NCBI GenBank assembly: GCA_029248265.1
Contig: JAQWJQ010000062.1
Span: 1-32,351, forward strand
From: Planctomycetota bacterium
GTDB taxonomy: Bacteria > Planctomycetota > UBA1135 > GCA-002686595
DNA: 32,351 bases
Reading direction: 5' to 3'
Numbering within the stretch: position 1 is the first letter of the stretch; the number at the start of each line of letters is the position of its first letter. Positions 15,244-22,760 of this stretch are shown piece after piece. The notes beneath the pieces were generated by a model. The model did no database searches, was not told where the DNA came from, and saw nothing but the letters and a program-made list of their open reading frames with translations. The translations under genes were made by a program, and so were the position numbers.

Positions 15244-16686
15244 TCATCGGCGCCGGCTCGATCCGGGACGCCCGCGGCCTCTGCGAGAGGCTCCGCGGCG
15301 GCGGGCTCCGCCGCCGCGCCGTGTCGCCCCTCGGCGGCGCGCTCCTGCGCCCCGAGACCCGCCGGCCGAGCCGGCCTTTTCCTGATCCCTGATCGCCAGC
15401 GAGAGGCTGAAGCCTTCCTCGTCCCCGGCGCAGAACACCGAGTGCATGCAGGTCAGGTTCAGGCCCTGGTTCGGAAGGAGCATGACGTCTCCGGCGGAGA
15501 CCACGTAACCGTGTCCCGCGTCTGCGAGGAGGGAGGTGAACTCCGGGCCTTGGTCGATCAAGCGGGCGAGGGCCCCTCCCCCCGGGGCGCTCAGTGAGGC
15601 TCTCGCTTGGTCGGGATCCTGGAGGAGCCTGAGCCAGGCGCTGAGGTCCCCGGCAGCTGGGGCGATCTGCGCTCGGACCCACGGGAATTCTCCCTCCTCC
15701 AGGAGCTCGACAAATTCCCGCGCCCGTCGAATCAGGTCCTCCGTTGAGAGGGCCAGCCAGGCCGTTGCGCCGGTCAGCTGAGCGTACAGGACACCTCGCT
15801 GGCGCCCCTTGAAGGGCTCATCGAAGGCGTCGTGGTGGAAGCAAGCGCCACCGTTGGGCGCGTTCCAGTACGCGATCGCCTGGGTGAGGAGCGGGCGCGC
15901 ACGGGTCCACTCTCCGATGAGGCCCATGAGCTCACGGTCGGCGTTGAGCGCCGCCACCTCGGGGAGGACCCGGTTCGCGAGCTCGCTGAGTACGCGATGG
16001 CGGGCCATGTCGCGGCTGGCGTCCTCATTGACCTCGTCCCCGAAGGAAAAGCGTAGGCGGAGAGACCGGTCCTCCGCGTGCGTCGAGAGGCGCTGAGTCT
16101 TGAGCCAGAGGTCGTCGATGGCCCCTGGCCCGCGGGTCGGCCGTCCCTTTGGGGCGCGCCAGGAGAGGCCGACGCCCTCCATGTCGCGCTCGTCGGGCAC
16201 TGCAGGCTCACGAGGGCCTAGCACCCTGTACTCGGGTGCGAGCTCCCCGGCCCGCTCATGTAGGAGGCGCTCCAGTCCGCCGGGGCCCCTCAGGTCGTCG
16301 GCCCAGCGGTCCGTGGAGACATGGTCGAGGAGGTCCTCGTCCAAGGCGTCGTGCAGGACCACCGGGCGGGCTTGCTCCCACCGCTCCGCCATCGCGGGGA
16401 GCGGGTCCCGCGGGAAGAAGCCGTCCGTGTCATGGAGCTCGGCCCAGTCACCGTGGAAGGCGCCGCGGCGTTCGAGGCTCGGCGCGGAGACGCAGCGGCC
16501 GTTGACCTCGGCGATGAAGGCTGGATCGTCCTCGGGGTGGACCGAGACGACCGGGCGAGCTCCGGGGCAGCGGTCACGGTCTGGGGCGTCGAGGAGCGCG
16601 CGAAGCTGCCCCTTCGAGGCCAGCTCTGGGAGGTCGACGCCCTCAGCCTCGCCATCCTCCGTTCCCTCATGCTTGTCGGCGCTCAT
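15244..16686 (-). CDS. putative JmjC/cupin-like Fe(II) oxygenase with Arg/Gly-rich tail
   Basis: I do not recognise a named family for this 480-residue protein. The centre and C-terminal part look like a double-stranded beta-helix oxygenase. An H284-x-D286 pair lies in GGACFHHDAFDE, followed by a hydrophobic strand (VLYAQLTGATAWLAL). About 130 residues later comes GDVMLLPNQGLNLTCMHSVF with H415, and R433 lies 18 residues beyond. An HxD...H...R order of this kind is what Fe(II)/2-oxoglutarate enzymes show. About 40 residues at the C-terminus are almost only Gly, Arg, Ala and Ser, an RGG-like tail typical of nucleic-acid or ribosome contact. No signal peptide is seen. The ATG overlaps the lipoprotein TGA (ATGA) and the methyltransferase gene follows. 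The fold call is an inference from motif order. Confidence 0.55.
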   Translation of the reverse strand: MSADKHEGTEDGEAEGVDLPELASKGQLRALLDAPDRDRCPGARPVVSVHPEDDPAFIAEVNGRCVSAPSLERRGAFHGDWAELHDTDGFFPRDPLPAMAERWEQARPVVLHDALDEDLLDHVSTDRWADDLRGPGGLERLLHERAGELAPEYRVLGPREPAVPDERDMEGVGLSWRAPKGRPTRGPGAIDDLWLKTQRLSTHAEDRSLRLRFSFGDEVNEDASRDMARHRVLSELANRVLPEVAALNADRELMGLIGEWTRARPLLTQAIAYWNAPNGGACFHHDAFDEPFKGRQRGVLYAQLTGATAWLALSTEDLIRRAREFVELLEEGEFPWVRAQIAPAAGDLSAWLRLLQDPDQARASLSAPGGGALARLIDQGPEFTSLLADAGHGYVVSAGDVMLLPNQGLNLTCMHSVFCAGDEEGFSLSLAIRDQEKAGSAGGSRGAGARRRGATRRGGGARRRGASRRGRGRPGSSRRR

Positions 16687-17219
16687 GGGGTCTGCGGCGC
16701 CCAGGCCGAGAGGGCTTTGATGCCCTCGGTGAGGTTGTTCCGGACGGCCTTCTCTATCACCAGTTGCGGGCGGACCGTCGAGTCCATCTCCTCAAAGGAG
16801 GTGATGGTGGCGCCGGTCTTGATGGACCTGGTCCAGGAGGTCGAGGCTCCATCACTGCTCTTGAGGGTCCAGCGCGTCGTGACCTCGCAGGTGGAGTCAA
16901 AGCCGAGCTCTGGCTCCACGAACTCCTCCACGGTCACCACGAGGAGGTGCTGGTTGGGGGGGGACTCGGTGACCTCGTCGAACATGCCGCAGGCCAGGAG
17001 AGCTTCGGTGATGGCCGCCTGGAGGCTCTCCCCTCCGATCACGCTCGGGCCGAGGAGCGCCTGCCGGCTGGAGCCGCTCGCGATGACCCGTGCGCTGCCT
17101 CCGATGGTTCGGGTGACCGAGACCTCCTTGGGGACCATGAGCGACGCAGAGACGCTGTGGCAGCCGGTGAAGGTCGGGCCGAGTAAGACGAGCATGGCAG
17201 CTTGGAGTGCGAACTTCAT
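16683..17219 (-). CDS. putative lipoprotein of unknown function
   Basis: The 178-residue product from the ATG at 17219 begins with a short lipoprotein signal: MKFALQAAMLVLLGP leading to FTGC, with C20 as the lipidated cysteine. That pattern fixes the start; frames open to ATG 17288 or TTG 17318 would bury the signal behind Arg/Pro-rich sequence. The mature part is a single soluble domain of alternating strands and helices. It includes GESLQAAITEALLACGMFDEV, a pattern loosely like YajG-type or other envelope lipoproteins that bind partners through a helix. I assign no function. Its stop overlaps the start of the oxygenase-like gene (ATGA), so it heads the cassette. Confidence 0.6.
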   Translation of the reverse strand: MKFALQAAMLVLLGPTFTGCHSVSASLMVPKEVSVTRTIGGSARVIASGSSRQALLGPSVIGGESLQAAITEALLACGMFDEVTESPPNQHLLVVTVEEFVEPELGFDSTCEVTTRWTLKSSDGASTSWTRSIKTGATITSFEEMDSTVRPQLVIEKAVRNNLTEGIKALSAWAPQTP

Positions 17220-17357
17220 GGGGAGGCGGTGTGCTGGGCCTTGAGGCGGCTCGCGCGGGCTGCGCGCCGCCCGCGTCAGCCTGAGCATCGGCCACGGGGG
17301 TGGGGCGCAGGACCTCAAACGGAGCGAACTGGCCTCCGGATCGGGCGGCGTCGACCT

Positions 17358-17363
17358 TAGACT
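17358..17363 (+). promoter_or_regulatory. candidate -10 box for flavoprotein gene
   Basis: TAGACT, 11 nt before the ATG at 17375. It matches four of six consensus -10 bases, with no -35. The 155-bp divergent spacer contains no better candidate on this strand. Confidence 0.25.
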
Positions 17364-17374
17364 CCTGTCGACGA

Positions 17375-19045
17375 ATGGGCATGGCTAGCGGCGCAGAACA
17401 GGGGGAGCGGGGATGGGCTGCGTGGAGGGTCTCAGGCCTCCGGCAGGAGCTCCAGGAGCCGGACCGCGAGGTGTTCGCGAAGGCGGCGAAGGCCGTGGGC
17501 GCCCACCCCGCGGCCGTGAAGAGCCAGCGCTTCGCCCGTCGGTCGATCGACGCCCGGGGCCGCGGTCGCGACCTCCACTTCGTGTGTCAGGTGGACCTCG
17601 TCGTGCCGGCTGGCCCCACGCCGCCGCGACTCCGGCGGTTGATCCGCTCGGGCAAGGTCTTGTCGACGCCGGTTCCGGAGTCGCTGGAGGTGCGGGGGCA
17701 GGCCGGGCGGCGACTGGTCGTCGTGGGCGCCGGGCCGGGAGGGCTCTTCGCGGCCCTCGCAGGCGCGCTGTCCGGCGCCGAGGTGACCCTCGTCGAGCGG
17801 GGCGAGGCGATTGAGCATCGGGGGCGGAAGGTGGTGGCGTTCCATCGCGGGGGGGCTCCGGACCCAGATAACAACCTGCTCTTCGGAGATGGCGGAGCGG
17901 GCACCTACTCGGACGGCAAGCTGTATACGAGGGTCTCAGACCCTCTCGAGACCGCCGTGATCGACGAGCTTGTTCGGGCGGGGGCGCCGGCGGACATCGC
18001 GTTTGATGCCCGCGCGCACATCGGAACGGACGTGCTGCACCGCATGTTGCCCCGGCTGCGAGCCCGGCTTGAGGACCTCGGCGTGCGCTTTCAGTACGGA
18101 GTCCGGGCGACGGGAATGGCCTGCCGTGACGGCGCCGACGGGCGGCGGGTGCGGGCGCTCCTCACGGACGGCGGAGAGCTGGAGCTCGACGCCCTGGTGC
18201 TCTGCATCGGTCACAGCGCGCGGGACACGTGGGATTGGCTGGCGGCTGGCGGCGTGGCCATGGAGGCGAAGCCCTTCCAGGTCGGCGTTCGCGTGGAGCA
18301 CCCGCAGGAGCTCATCACCCGCGGCCGGTACGGCCCGGACCCTCTCGCAGGAGTCCTGGGCCCGGCCTCGTACAACCTCCAGAGTCGCGGGGAGGTGCCC
18401 GCGCACTCCTTTTGCATGTGCCCTGGCGGCCGCATCGTCGCGAGCGTGAGCGAGGCGGGGGGGCTCTGCACCAACGGGATGAGCAACTCACGGCACTCCT
18501 CGCGGTGGGCGAATGCCGCCCTCGTCACGACCCTGGACCCCGCGGCGGTCGGGGCCCTTGGGCACACCGGGCCCATGGCCGGGGTCGGGCTCCAGCGCGA
18601 GCTCGAGCGACGGTTCTTTGACGCGGGCGGCGGGACCTACGCCGCTCCGGCGCAGCGGGCCTCTGACTTCCTGCGGGGAGAGCGGTCGTCAGGCGACCTG
18701 CGGACGAGCTACGGGTTCGGCGCCTCGCCGGCGCGCGTGGATCAGTTACTCCCCGAGCGGGTGCGTGACGCCATCGCCGGCGCGCTGAGTCGGTTTGACC
18801 GTGCGATCCCCGGGTTCGCCGGGGAGGACGGCCTGCTCGTCGGGATCGAGACCCGGAGTTCGGGACCAGTGCGCCTCCCGAGGGACCGGGGCTCCTTCCA
18901 GGCGCAGGGCTTCGCCAACCTCTTCCCTGCGGGCGAGGGGGCCGGATACGCCGGCGGGATCATGAGCGCGGCCATCGACGGGGCTCGCGCGGCGCGTGCC
19001 GCTGTTGCCGGTGCGGACCGATCCGAGACCTCTCCTGAGGGCTGA
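17375..19045 (+). CDS. FAD-dependent oxidoreductase of the COG2509 type
   Basis: This 556-residue flavoprotein has a small N-terminal domain containing KSQRFARRSIDARGRGRDLHFV, the SIDAR motif of the family. The FAD-binding Rossmann fold follows with VVVGAGPGGLFAALAG (115-130) and the acidic ribose ligand in LVERGE. The family-specific NNLLFGDGGAGTYSDGKLYTR comes next, then AHSFCMCPGGRIV, and near the end GEGAGYAGGIMSAAIDGARAA, which closes the FAD site. The reaction of this widespread family is not known to me. Two in-frame ATGs (17375 and 17381) are equally good starts; the frame upstream of them is not conserved. It stands alone, divergent from the lipoprotein operon, with panB 48 nt downstream. 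Confidence 0.82.
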   Translation: MGMASGAEQGERGWAAWRVSGLRQELQEPDREVFAKAAKAVGAHPAAVKSQRFARRSIDARGRGRDLHFVCQVDLVVPAGPTPPRLRRLIRSGKVLSTPVPESLEVRGQAGRRLVVVGAGPGGLFAALAGALSGAEVTLVERGEAIEHRGRKVVAFHRGGAPDPDNNLLFGDGGAGTYSDGKLYTRVSDPLETAVIDELVRAGAPADIAFDARAHIGTDVLHRMLPRLRARLEDLGVRFQYGVRATGMACRDGADGRRVRALLTDGGELELDALVLCIGHSARDTWDWLAAGGVAMEAKPFQVGVRVEHPQELITRGRYGPDPLAGVLGPASYNLQSRGEVPAHSFCMCPGGRIVASVSEAGGLCTNGMSNSRHSSRWANAALVTTLDPAAVGALGHTGPMAGVGLQRELERRFFDAGGGTYAAPAQRASDFLRGERSSGDLRTSYGFGASPARVDQLLPERVRDAIAGALSRFDRAIPGFAGEDGLLVGIETRSSGPVRLPRDRGSFQAQGFANLFPAGEGAGYAGGIMSAAIDGARAARAAVAGADRSETSPEG

Positions 19046-19081
19046 GGGCAAGGCGCTGGGCCCCTCCGTTCGCGGAGTTGG

Positions 19082-19087
19082 TACAAC
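19082..19087 (+). promoter_or_regulatory. candidate -10 box for panB
   Basis: TACAAC, 6 nt before the panB ATG. It matches four of six consensus positions but lacks the final T. The position would give a leaderless mRNA. No -35 is evident. Confidence 0.3.
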
Positions 19088-19093
19088 CTCGTC

Positions 19094-19939
19094 ATGTCCC
19101 AGCACCCGGAGCAAGGAAACGCCGATTCGACGGTGTTCAGCGACCGAAAGGTCACGACGAACCTCCTCACCCAGATGAAGGAGGCGGGCACGCCCATCGC
19201 GGCCCTCACGGCCTACGACTACACCATGGCCCAGCTGCTGGACCAGGCGGGGGTGGACCTGATCCTCGTCGGGGACTCGGTGTCCACGGTGATGCAGGGG
19301 CTCGAGACCACCGTGACGGTGACCATGGAGCACATGGTCTATCACGCCTCACTGGTCCGGCGCGGCGTCGAGCGAGCCCTTGTGGTCGCCGACCTGCCGT
19401 TCATGTCGTACCAGGTGAACTCGGACGAGGCGCTGCGGAACGCGGGGCGCATGGTCAAGGAGGCCGGGGCCGAGGCGGTCAAGCTCGGGGGCGGCCGGGT
19501 TGTTGCTGAGACTGTCGGCCGGATCGTGGACGTCGGGATCCCTGTCATGGGGCACCTCGGGCTGACCCCGCAGTCGATTCACAAGTTCGGCACCTACCAG
19601 GTCCGAGCGACCGACGAGAAGGAGGCGGACGAGCTGCGCCGTGACGCCAAGCTCCTCGAGCAGGCGGGGGTGTTCTCCATCGTCCTCGAGAAGGTCCCGG
19701 CTGCGCTCGCCCGCGAGGTGACCGAGAGCGTCAGCGTCCCGGTGATCGGGATCGGTGCCGGCGGCGGCTGTGACGGCCAGATCCTCGTGAGCCACGACAT
19801 GCTTGGGATCTGTACGCGCTTCAACCCCCGCTTCGTGCGGAAGTACGGCAACTTCGCGGACGAGATGCGCGGCGCGTTCGAGCGCTTCACTGAGGACGTC
19901 CGCGGGCGTGACTTCCCAAGCGAAGACGAGTCTTACTGA
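19094..19939 (+). CDS. panB: 3-methyl-2-oxobutanoate hydroxymethyltransferase
   Basis: PanB makes ketopantoate from 2-oxoisovalerate and methylene-tetrahydrofolate, the first committed step of pantothenate and coenzyme A synthesis. The 281-residue protein is full length. Motifs are ALTAYDYTMAQLLDQAGVD, LVGDSVSTVMQG (metal-binding aspartate), ADLPFMSY, EAVKLGGG, VMGHLGLTPQS, VLEKVP and VIGIGAGGGCDGQILVSHDMLG. The first 18 residues are polar and not conserved. There is no Shine-Dalgarno sequence. panC and panD are absent, so pantothenate genes are not clustered here. The next gene starts 2 nt after the stop. Confidence 0.96.
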   Translation: MSQHPEQGNADSTVFSDRKVTTNLLTQMKEAGTPIAALTAYDYTMAQLLDQAGVDLILVGDSVSTVMQGLETTVTVTMEHMVYHASLVRRGVERALVVADLPFMSYQVNSDEALRNAGRMVKEAGAEAVKLGGGRVVAETVGRIVDVGIPVMGHLGLTPQSIHKFGTYQVRATDEKEADELRRDAKLLEQAGVFSIVLEKVPAALAREVTESVSVPVIGIGAGGGCDGQILVSHDMLGICTRFNPRFVRKYGNFADEMRGAFERFTEDVRGRDFPSEDESY

Positions 19940-19941
19940 GC

Positions 19942-20625
19942 GTGGCGGCCCCGTCGCCGGGGTTGGGTGATCCAGCCCGGGACGCATCGAGCTGCTTTCT
20001 GAGGGGGGAGACGGGGAGCTTCAGGTCCTCTGCTCGAGGCGCCGATCACCCCAGGGTGTTGATCAAGAATTCAGGCGAGCAGGGCCCGGTCGTGGCGGCG
20101 CTGTTCCAGCGCATCGCCGACGACCTCACGATGATCAGCGGCAGCGCGGTCGAGGTGAGCGGCGTCACGCTGGAGGAGCGGTTCGACCGCCCTGCTGGCG
20201 GTGGAGGAGTCCATGTCTCCTTCAGGTTCGACGTGGACTCCGGGGGCTCCGCCAGCCAGGGGGCACTCTTGCTCCCCGTGGCCGAGGCCATCGCCCTGGG
20301 GTCAAAGCTCATGATGGCCGACGACGCGCAGGTCGCCGAACTCCAGCGGGCCGCCCGAATCGATGGCCGGCTCCGTGAGGCGGTGTTGGAGGTCGGCGCC
20401 TTTGTGAGCGGGGCGCTGCAATCCGCCCTCACCCACTGCGGCGCCAGGGCCGTCAGCGTGAGCTCTGGGGGGTGCCAGGGTGTCCCCGCGGCGGTGCGGC
20501 CAAAGCTCCGGTATGAAGAGGGCGCGCCTCTGCTTGTGAGCCGCGCCGCCTTCAGCGTCGGATCGGCCAAGGCCGTCGAGGCGATCCTCGTCCTGCCTGC
20601 CGCTGCAGTGCTGACGCCAGCCTGA
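19942..20625 (+). CDS. CheC/CheX/FliN-like protein (tentative)
   Basis: This 227-residue protein has no firm match. The centre resembles CheC/CheX and FliM/FliN-type domains: a strand with LLLPVAEAIALGSKLMM, then a long helix containing LREAVLEVGAFVSGALQSALTHCG, then AVSVSSGG. In that superfamily this layout marks phosphatases or switch proteins, but the E-x2-N catalytic pair of CheC is not evident (EVGAF in its place). The GTG at 19942, 2 nt after panB, is used as the start. GTG 20056 would drop 38 low-complexity residues and may be the true start. No chemotaxis or flagellar gene is in the window. Its stop and that of the convergent S1 gene share a short palindrome (20622-20632). Confidence 0.5.
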   Translation: MAAPSPGLGDPARDASSCFLRGETGSFRSSARGADHPRVLIKNSGEQGPVVAALFQRIADDLTMISGSAVEVSGVTLEERFDRPAGGGGVHVSFRFDVDSGGSASQGALLLPVAEAIALGSKLMMADDAQVAELQRAARIDGRLREAVLEVGAFVSGALQSALTHCGARAVSVSSGGCQGVPAAVRPKLRYEEGAPLLVSRAAFSVGSAKAVEAILVLPAAAVLTPA

Positions 20626-20628
20626 GGC

Positions 20629-21831
20629 TCAGCCGTCTCCGAGGGCCTTCTTGAAGAGGTCCCCGAGGTTCGTGCCGAGGTTCCCGCGGGAGCTGTTGAG
20701 CGCCTGCTGGATGGTGGAGGTGTCTACCGAGTCCTCGGAGCCGATCTGCGCGCCGCGCGGGTCGAGCCGGGAGAGGCTGATCCGCTGGGCGCCCGGGTCG
20801 ATCGCTGTGATTCGAACGGTGACCTCCTCGTCCACCGAGAGGACCTTCTGGAGGTTGACCACTCGCTCGGTCGAGATCTGAGAGATGTGGAGCAGCCCTT
20901 CAACGCCGGGGAGCACCTCGACGAAGGCGCCGAAGTCCATCAGGCGGGTCACCTTGCCTGTCACCTGGCCGTCGATGTTGAGCTTGTGGGGGACCTCGTC
21001 CCAGGGATCCGGCTCGAGCTGCTTCATGCCGAGGGCGATCTTCTTTCCGCCCTCCTTCAACTCCAGGATCATCACGTCGACCTGCTGGCCCACCTTCAGG
21101 AACTCTTCGACCTTCTCGACCCGCTTGCGGGAGATCTGGCTCACGTGCACCAGGCCCTCCACGCCGCCAATGTCGACGAAGGCACCGAAGGGTTCGATTC
21201 GCATCACCTTGCCCTTCATCTTCGCGCCCGGCTCGAGGCCGCCGACCTTCTCGGCGATGGCCTCGAGGCGCTCGCCCTCCTCGACGCGACGGCGGGAGAG
21301 CAGCACACGGTTCCGCGAGCGGTCAATCTCCATGACCTCGCAGATCAGGGTCTGCCCGAGCATCTCCGAGCCCTCAACGTCACGGCGAATGGAGACCTGG
21401 CTCATGGGCATGAAGGCCTCGTGAGCGCCGATCTTCAGGGTGAGACCACCTTGATTCTGGCCCGTGACGCGGGCCTTGGTCCGCGAGCCGACCTGGAGCT
21501 GTTCCCAGGCCTCCAGTTCCTTGGCGGCGCGCATGGAGAGCAACCACAGGTCATCCTCCCTGCCACGGAGCATGAACCGAAACTTGGCTCCCACGCTGGG
21601 CGCCTCGTCGAACTCGACCAGCGGGCAGACGCCTTGCATGCGGGGGCCGAGGTCCACGATCACGTCGTCGCCGCTGATGCCAGCGACCGTGCCAGGCATG
21701 AGGTCGTCCTTGCCTCTGCCAGCCTTGCTGCCAGAGTCCATGCCATCCTCCTCGGGGCTGTTTCCGAGGGCCTGGAGGTCGACGCCATCGAGGGCGGCCT
21801 GGATTTCCTTGTCGAGCGAGTCTTGGGACAT
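20629..21831 (-). CDS. rpsA: S1 RNA-binding domain protein (ribosomal protein S1-like)
   Basis: This 400-residue protein has four S1-type OB folds at about 43-101, 116-182, 204-271 and 288-356. The third and fourth are the most canonical (GKVMRIEPFGAFVDIGGVEGLVHVSQIS and GKVTRLMDFGAFVEV...GLLHISQIS). The first two are more diverged. E. coli S1 has six domains, so this is closer to the shorter S1 homologues of other phyla. It may be the true ribosomal S1 or a paralogue. The ATG at 21831 is chosen because upstream codons to 21924 encode an unrelated Pro/Thr/Arg stretch. A purine-rich GAAGAAGAAGAA lies 8 nt before the start. It follows an SDR gene by 28 nt on the same strand. Confidence 0.85.
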   Translation of the reverse strand: MSQDSLDKEIQAALDGVDLQALGNSPEEDGMDSGSKAGRGKDDLMPGTVAGISGDDVIVDLGPRMQGVCPLVEFDEAPSVGAKFRFMLRGREDDLWLLSMRAAKELEAWEQLQVGSRTKARVTGQNQGGLTLKIGAHEAFMPMSQVSIRRDVEGSEMLGQTLICEVMEIDRSRNRVLLSRRRVEEGERLEAIAEKVGGLEPGAKMKGKVMRIEPFGAFVDIGGVEGLVHVSQISRKRVEKVEEFLKVGQQVDVMILELKEGGKKIALGMKQLEPDPWDEVPHKLNIDGQVTGKVTRLMDFGAFVEVLPGVEGLLHISQISTERVVNLQKVLSVDEEVTVRITAIDPGAQRISLSRLDPRGAQIGSEDSVDTSTIQQALNSSRGNLGTNLGDLFKKALGDG

Positions 21832-21839
21832 GTCTGGGG

Positions 21840-21851
21840 TTCTTCTTCTTC
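21840..21851 (-). promoter_or_regulatory. purine-rich GAA repeat upstream of S1-like gene
   Basis: GAAGAAGAAGAA on the minus strand, 8 nt before the ATG at 21831. It is not a true anti-Shine-Dalgarno match, but it occupies that position and is A/G-rich. It could act as a translation enhancer or as a site for autogenous control by the S1 protein. Confidence 0.35.
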
Positions 21852-21859
21852 GGATCGGC

Positions 21860-22624
21860 TCAGTGGCCGTTGCGGTGGACGTCTCGGGTGCTGGCCTGTT
21901 CCGTGGGCCAGAGGACGATCTCACCGATGTTCACGTGGGGCGGGCGAGTGACGGCGTAGCGGATCGCGTCCGCCACGTCTTCGGGGGTGAGCGGGGTCAT
22001 TCCATCGTAGACGCGGTCGGCGGCGTCCTGGTCGCCGAGGCGTACCAGGCTGAACTCGGTCTCCACGAGCCCTGGGTCCACGGTGGTGAACCGAATGCCG
22101 GAGCCGAACTCGTCGAGGCGCAGGGCCTCGTAGATGGCGCGGACCGCGTGCTTGGAGGCGTTGTAGACGTTGCCGCCGGGATAGACCTGGCGACCCGCCA
22201 CGCTGCCGAGCAAGACCAGGTCGCCGTGGCCCGCGGCGCGCAGGGCAGGGAGCGCGGCCCGGGCGGTGTGTAGGACCCCTTTGACGTTGGTGTCGATCAT
22301 GTCCGCCCAGTCGTCGGTGTCGCCCTCGTGAAGGGGCGCGACGCCCTTGCCGAGGCCCGCGTTGGCCACCACCAAGTCGTAGGACTGGCCATCGAAGATC
22401 TCGGACACCGCCTCCGCGTCGCGGACGTCCGCGGCGGAGCAGGAGGCGCATGCCCCGAGCTCCTCAACGAGCTCGAGGAGCCGCTCTTTGCGCCGCGCCA
22501 CGAGGTGCACGTTGGCGCCGGCGGCGGCTAGGGCGCGGGCCGTGGCGCGTCCGATGCCGGACGAGGCGCCGGTGACCACGGCGCGGCGCCCCGAGAGCGG
22601 AAGCTGGTCCTGCTGAGCGTTCAT
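21860..22624 (-). CDS. short-chain dehydrogenase/reductase (YdfG-like)
   Basis: This classical SDR of 254 residues is cytoplasmic. The cofactor motif is TGASSGIG (18-25), and the basic stretch ARRKERL after the second strand favours NADP(H). VVANAG stands where NNAG is usual. The catalytic set is complete: N113, S141, Y154 and K158 in YNASK. The C-terminal TPEDVADAIRYAVTRPPHVNIGEIVLWPTEQAS is the hallmark of the YdfG group, which oxidises 3-hydroxy acids and serine-like substrates. The substrate cannot be fixed from sequence. It is followed 28 nt later by the S1-like gene, with no obvious functional link. Confidence 0.9.
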   Translation of the reverse strand: MNAQQDQLPLSGRRAVVTGASSGIGRATARALAAAGANVHLVARRKERLLELVEELGACASCSAADVRDAEAVSEIFDGQSYDLVVANAGLGKGVAPLHEGDTDDWADMIDTNVKGVLHTARAALPALRAAGHGDLVLLGSVAGRQVYPGGNVYNASKHAVRAIYEALRLDEFGSGIRFTTVDPGLVETEFSLVRLGDQDAADRVYDGMTPLTPEDVADAIRYAVTRPPHVNIGEIVLWPTEQASTRDVHRNGH

Positions 22625-22631
22625 GGGGAGG

Positions 22632-22637
22632 AGTGTA
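22632..22637 (-). promoter_or_regulatory. candidate -10 box for SDR gene
   Basis: TACACT on the minus strand, 7 nt before the ATG at 22624. It matches four of six consensus bases, and its position predicts a leaderless transcript. The -35 region shows no TTGACA-like sequence. Confidence 0.4.
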
Positions 22638-22760
22638 GCCTCCAGCGGGCCCTCGATGGGGGGGCCACAGCCGCGCAGACCTTGCGCTCCGGGATGTTGC
22701 CGGGGCACGATGTCCGCATCCTGGAGCGTCTCGCTCCGCAGTCTGGACCGGATTCTCTAC

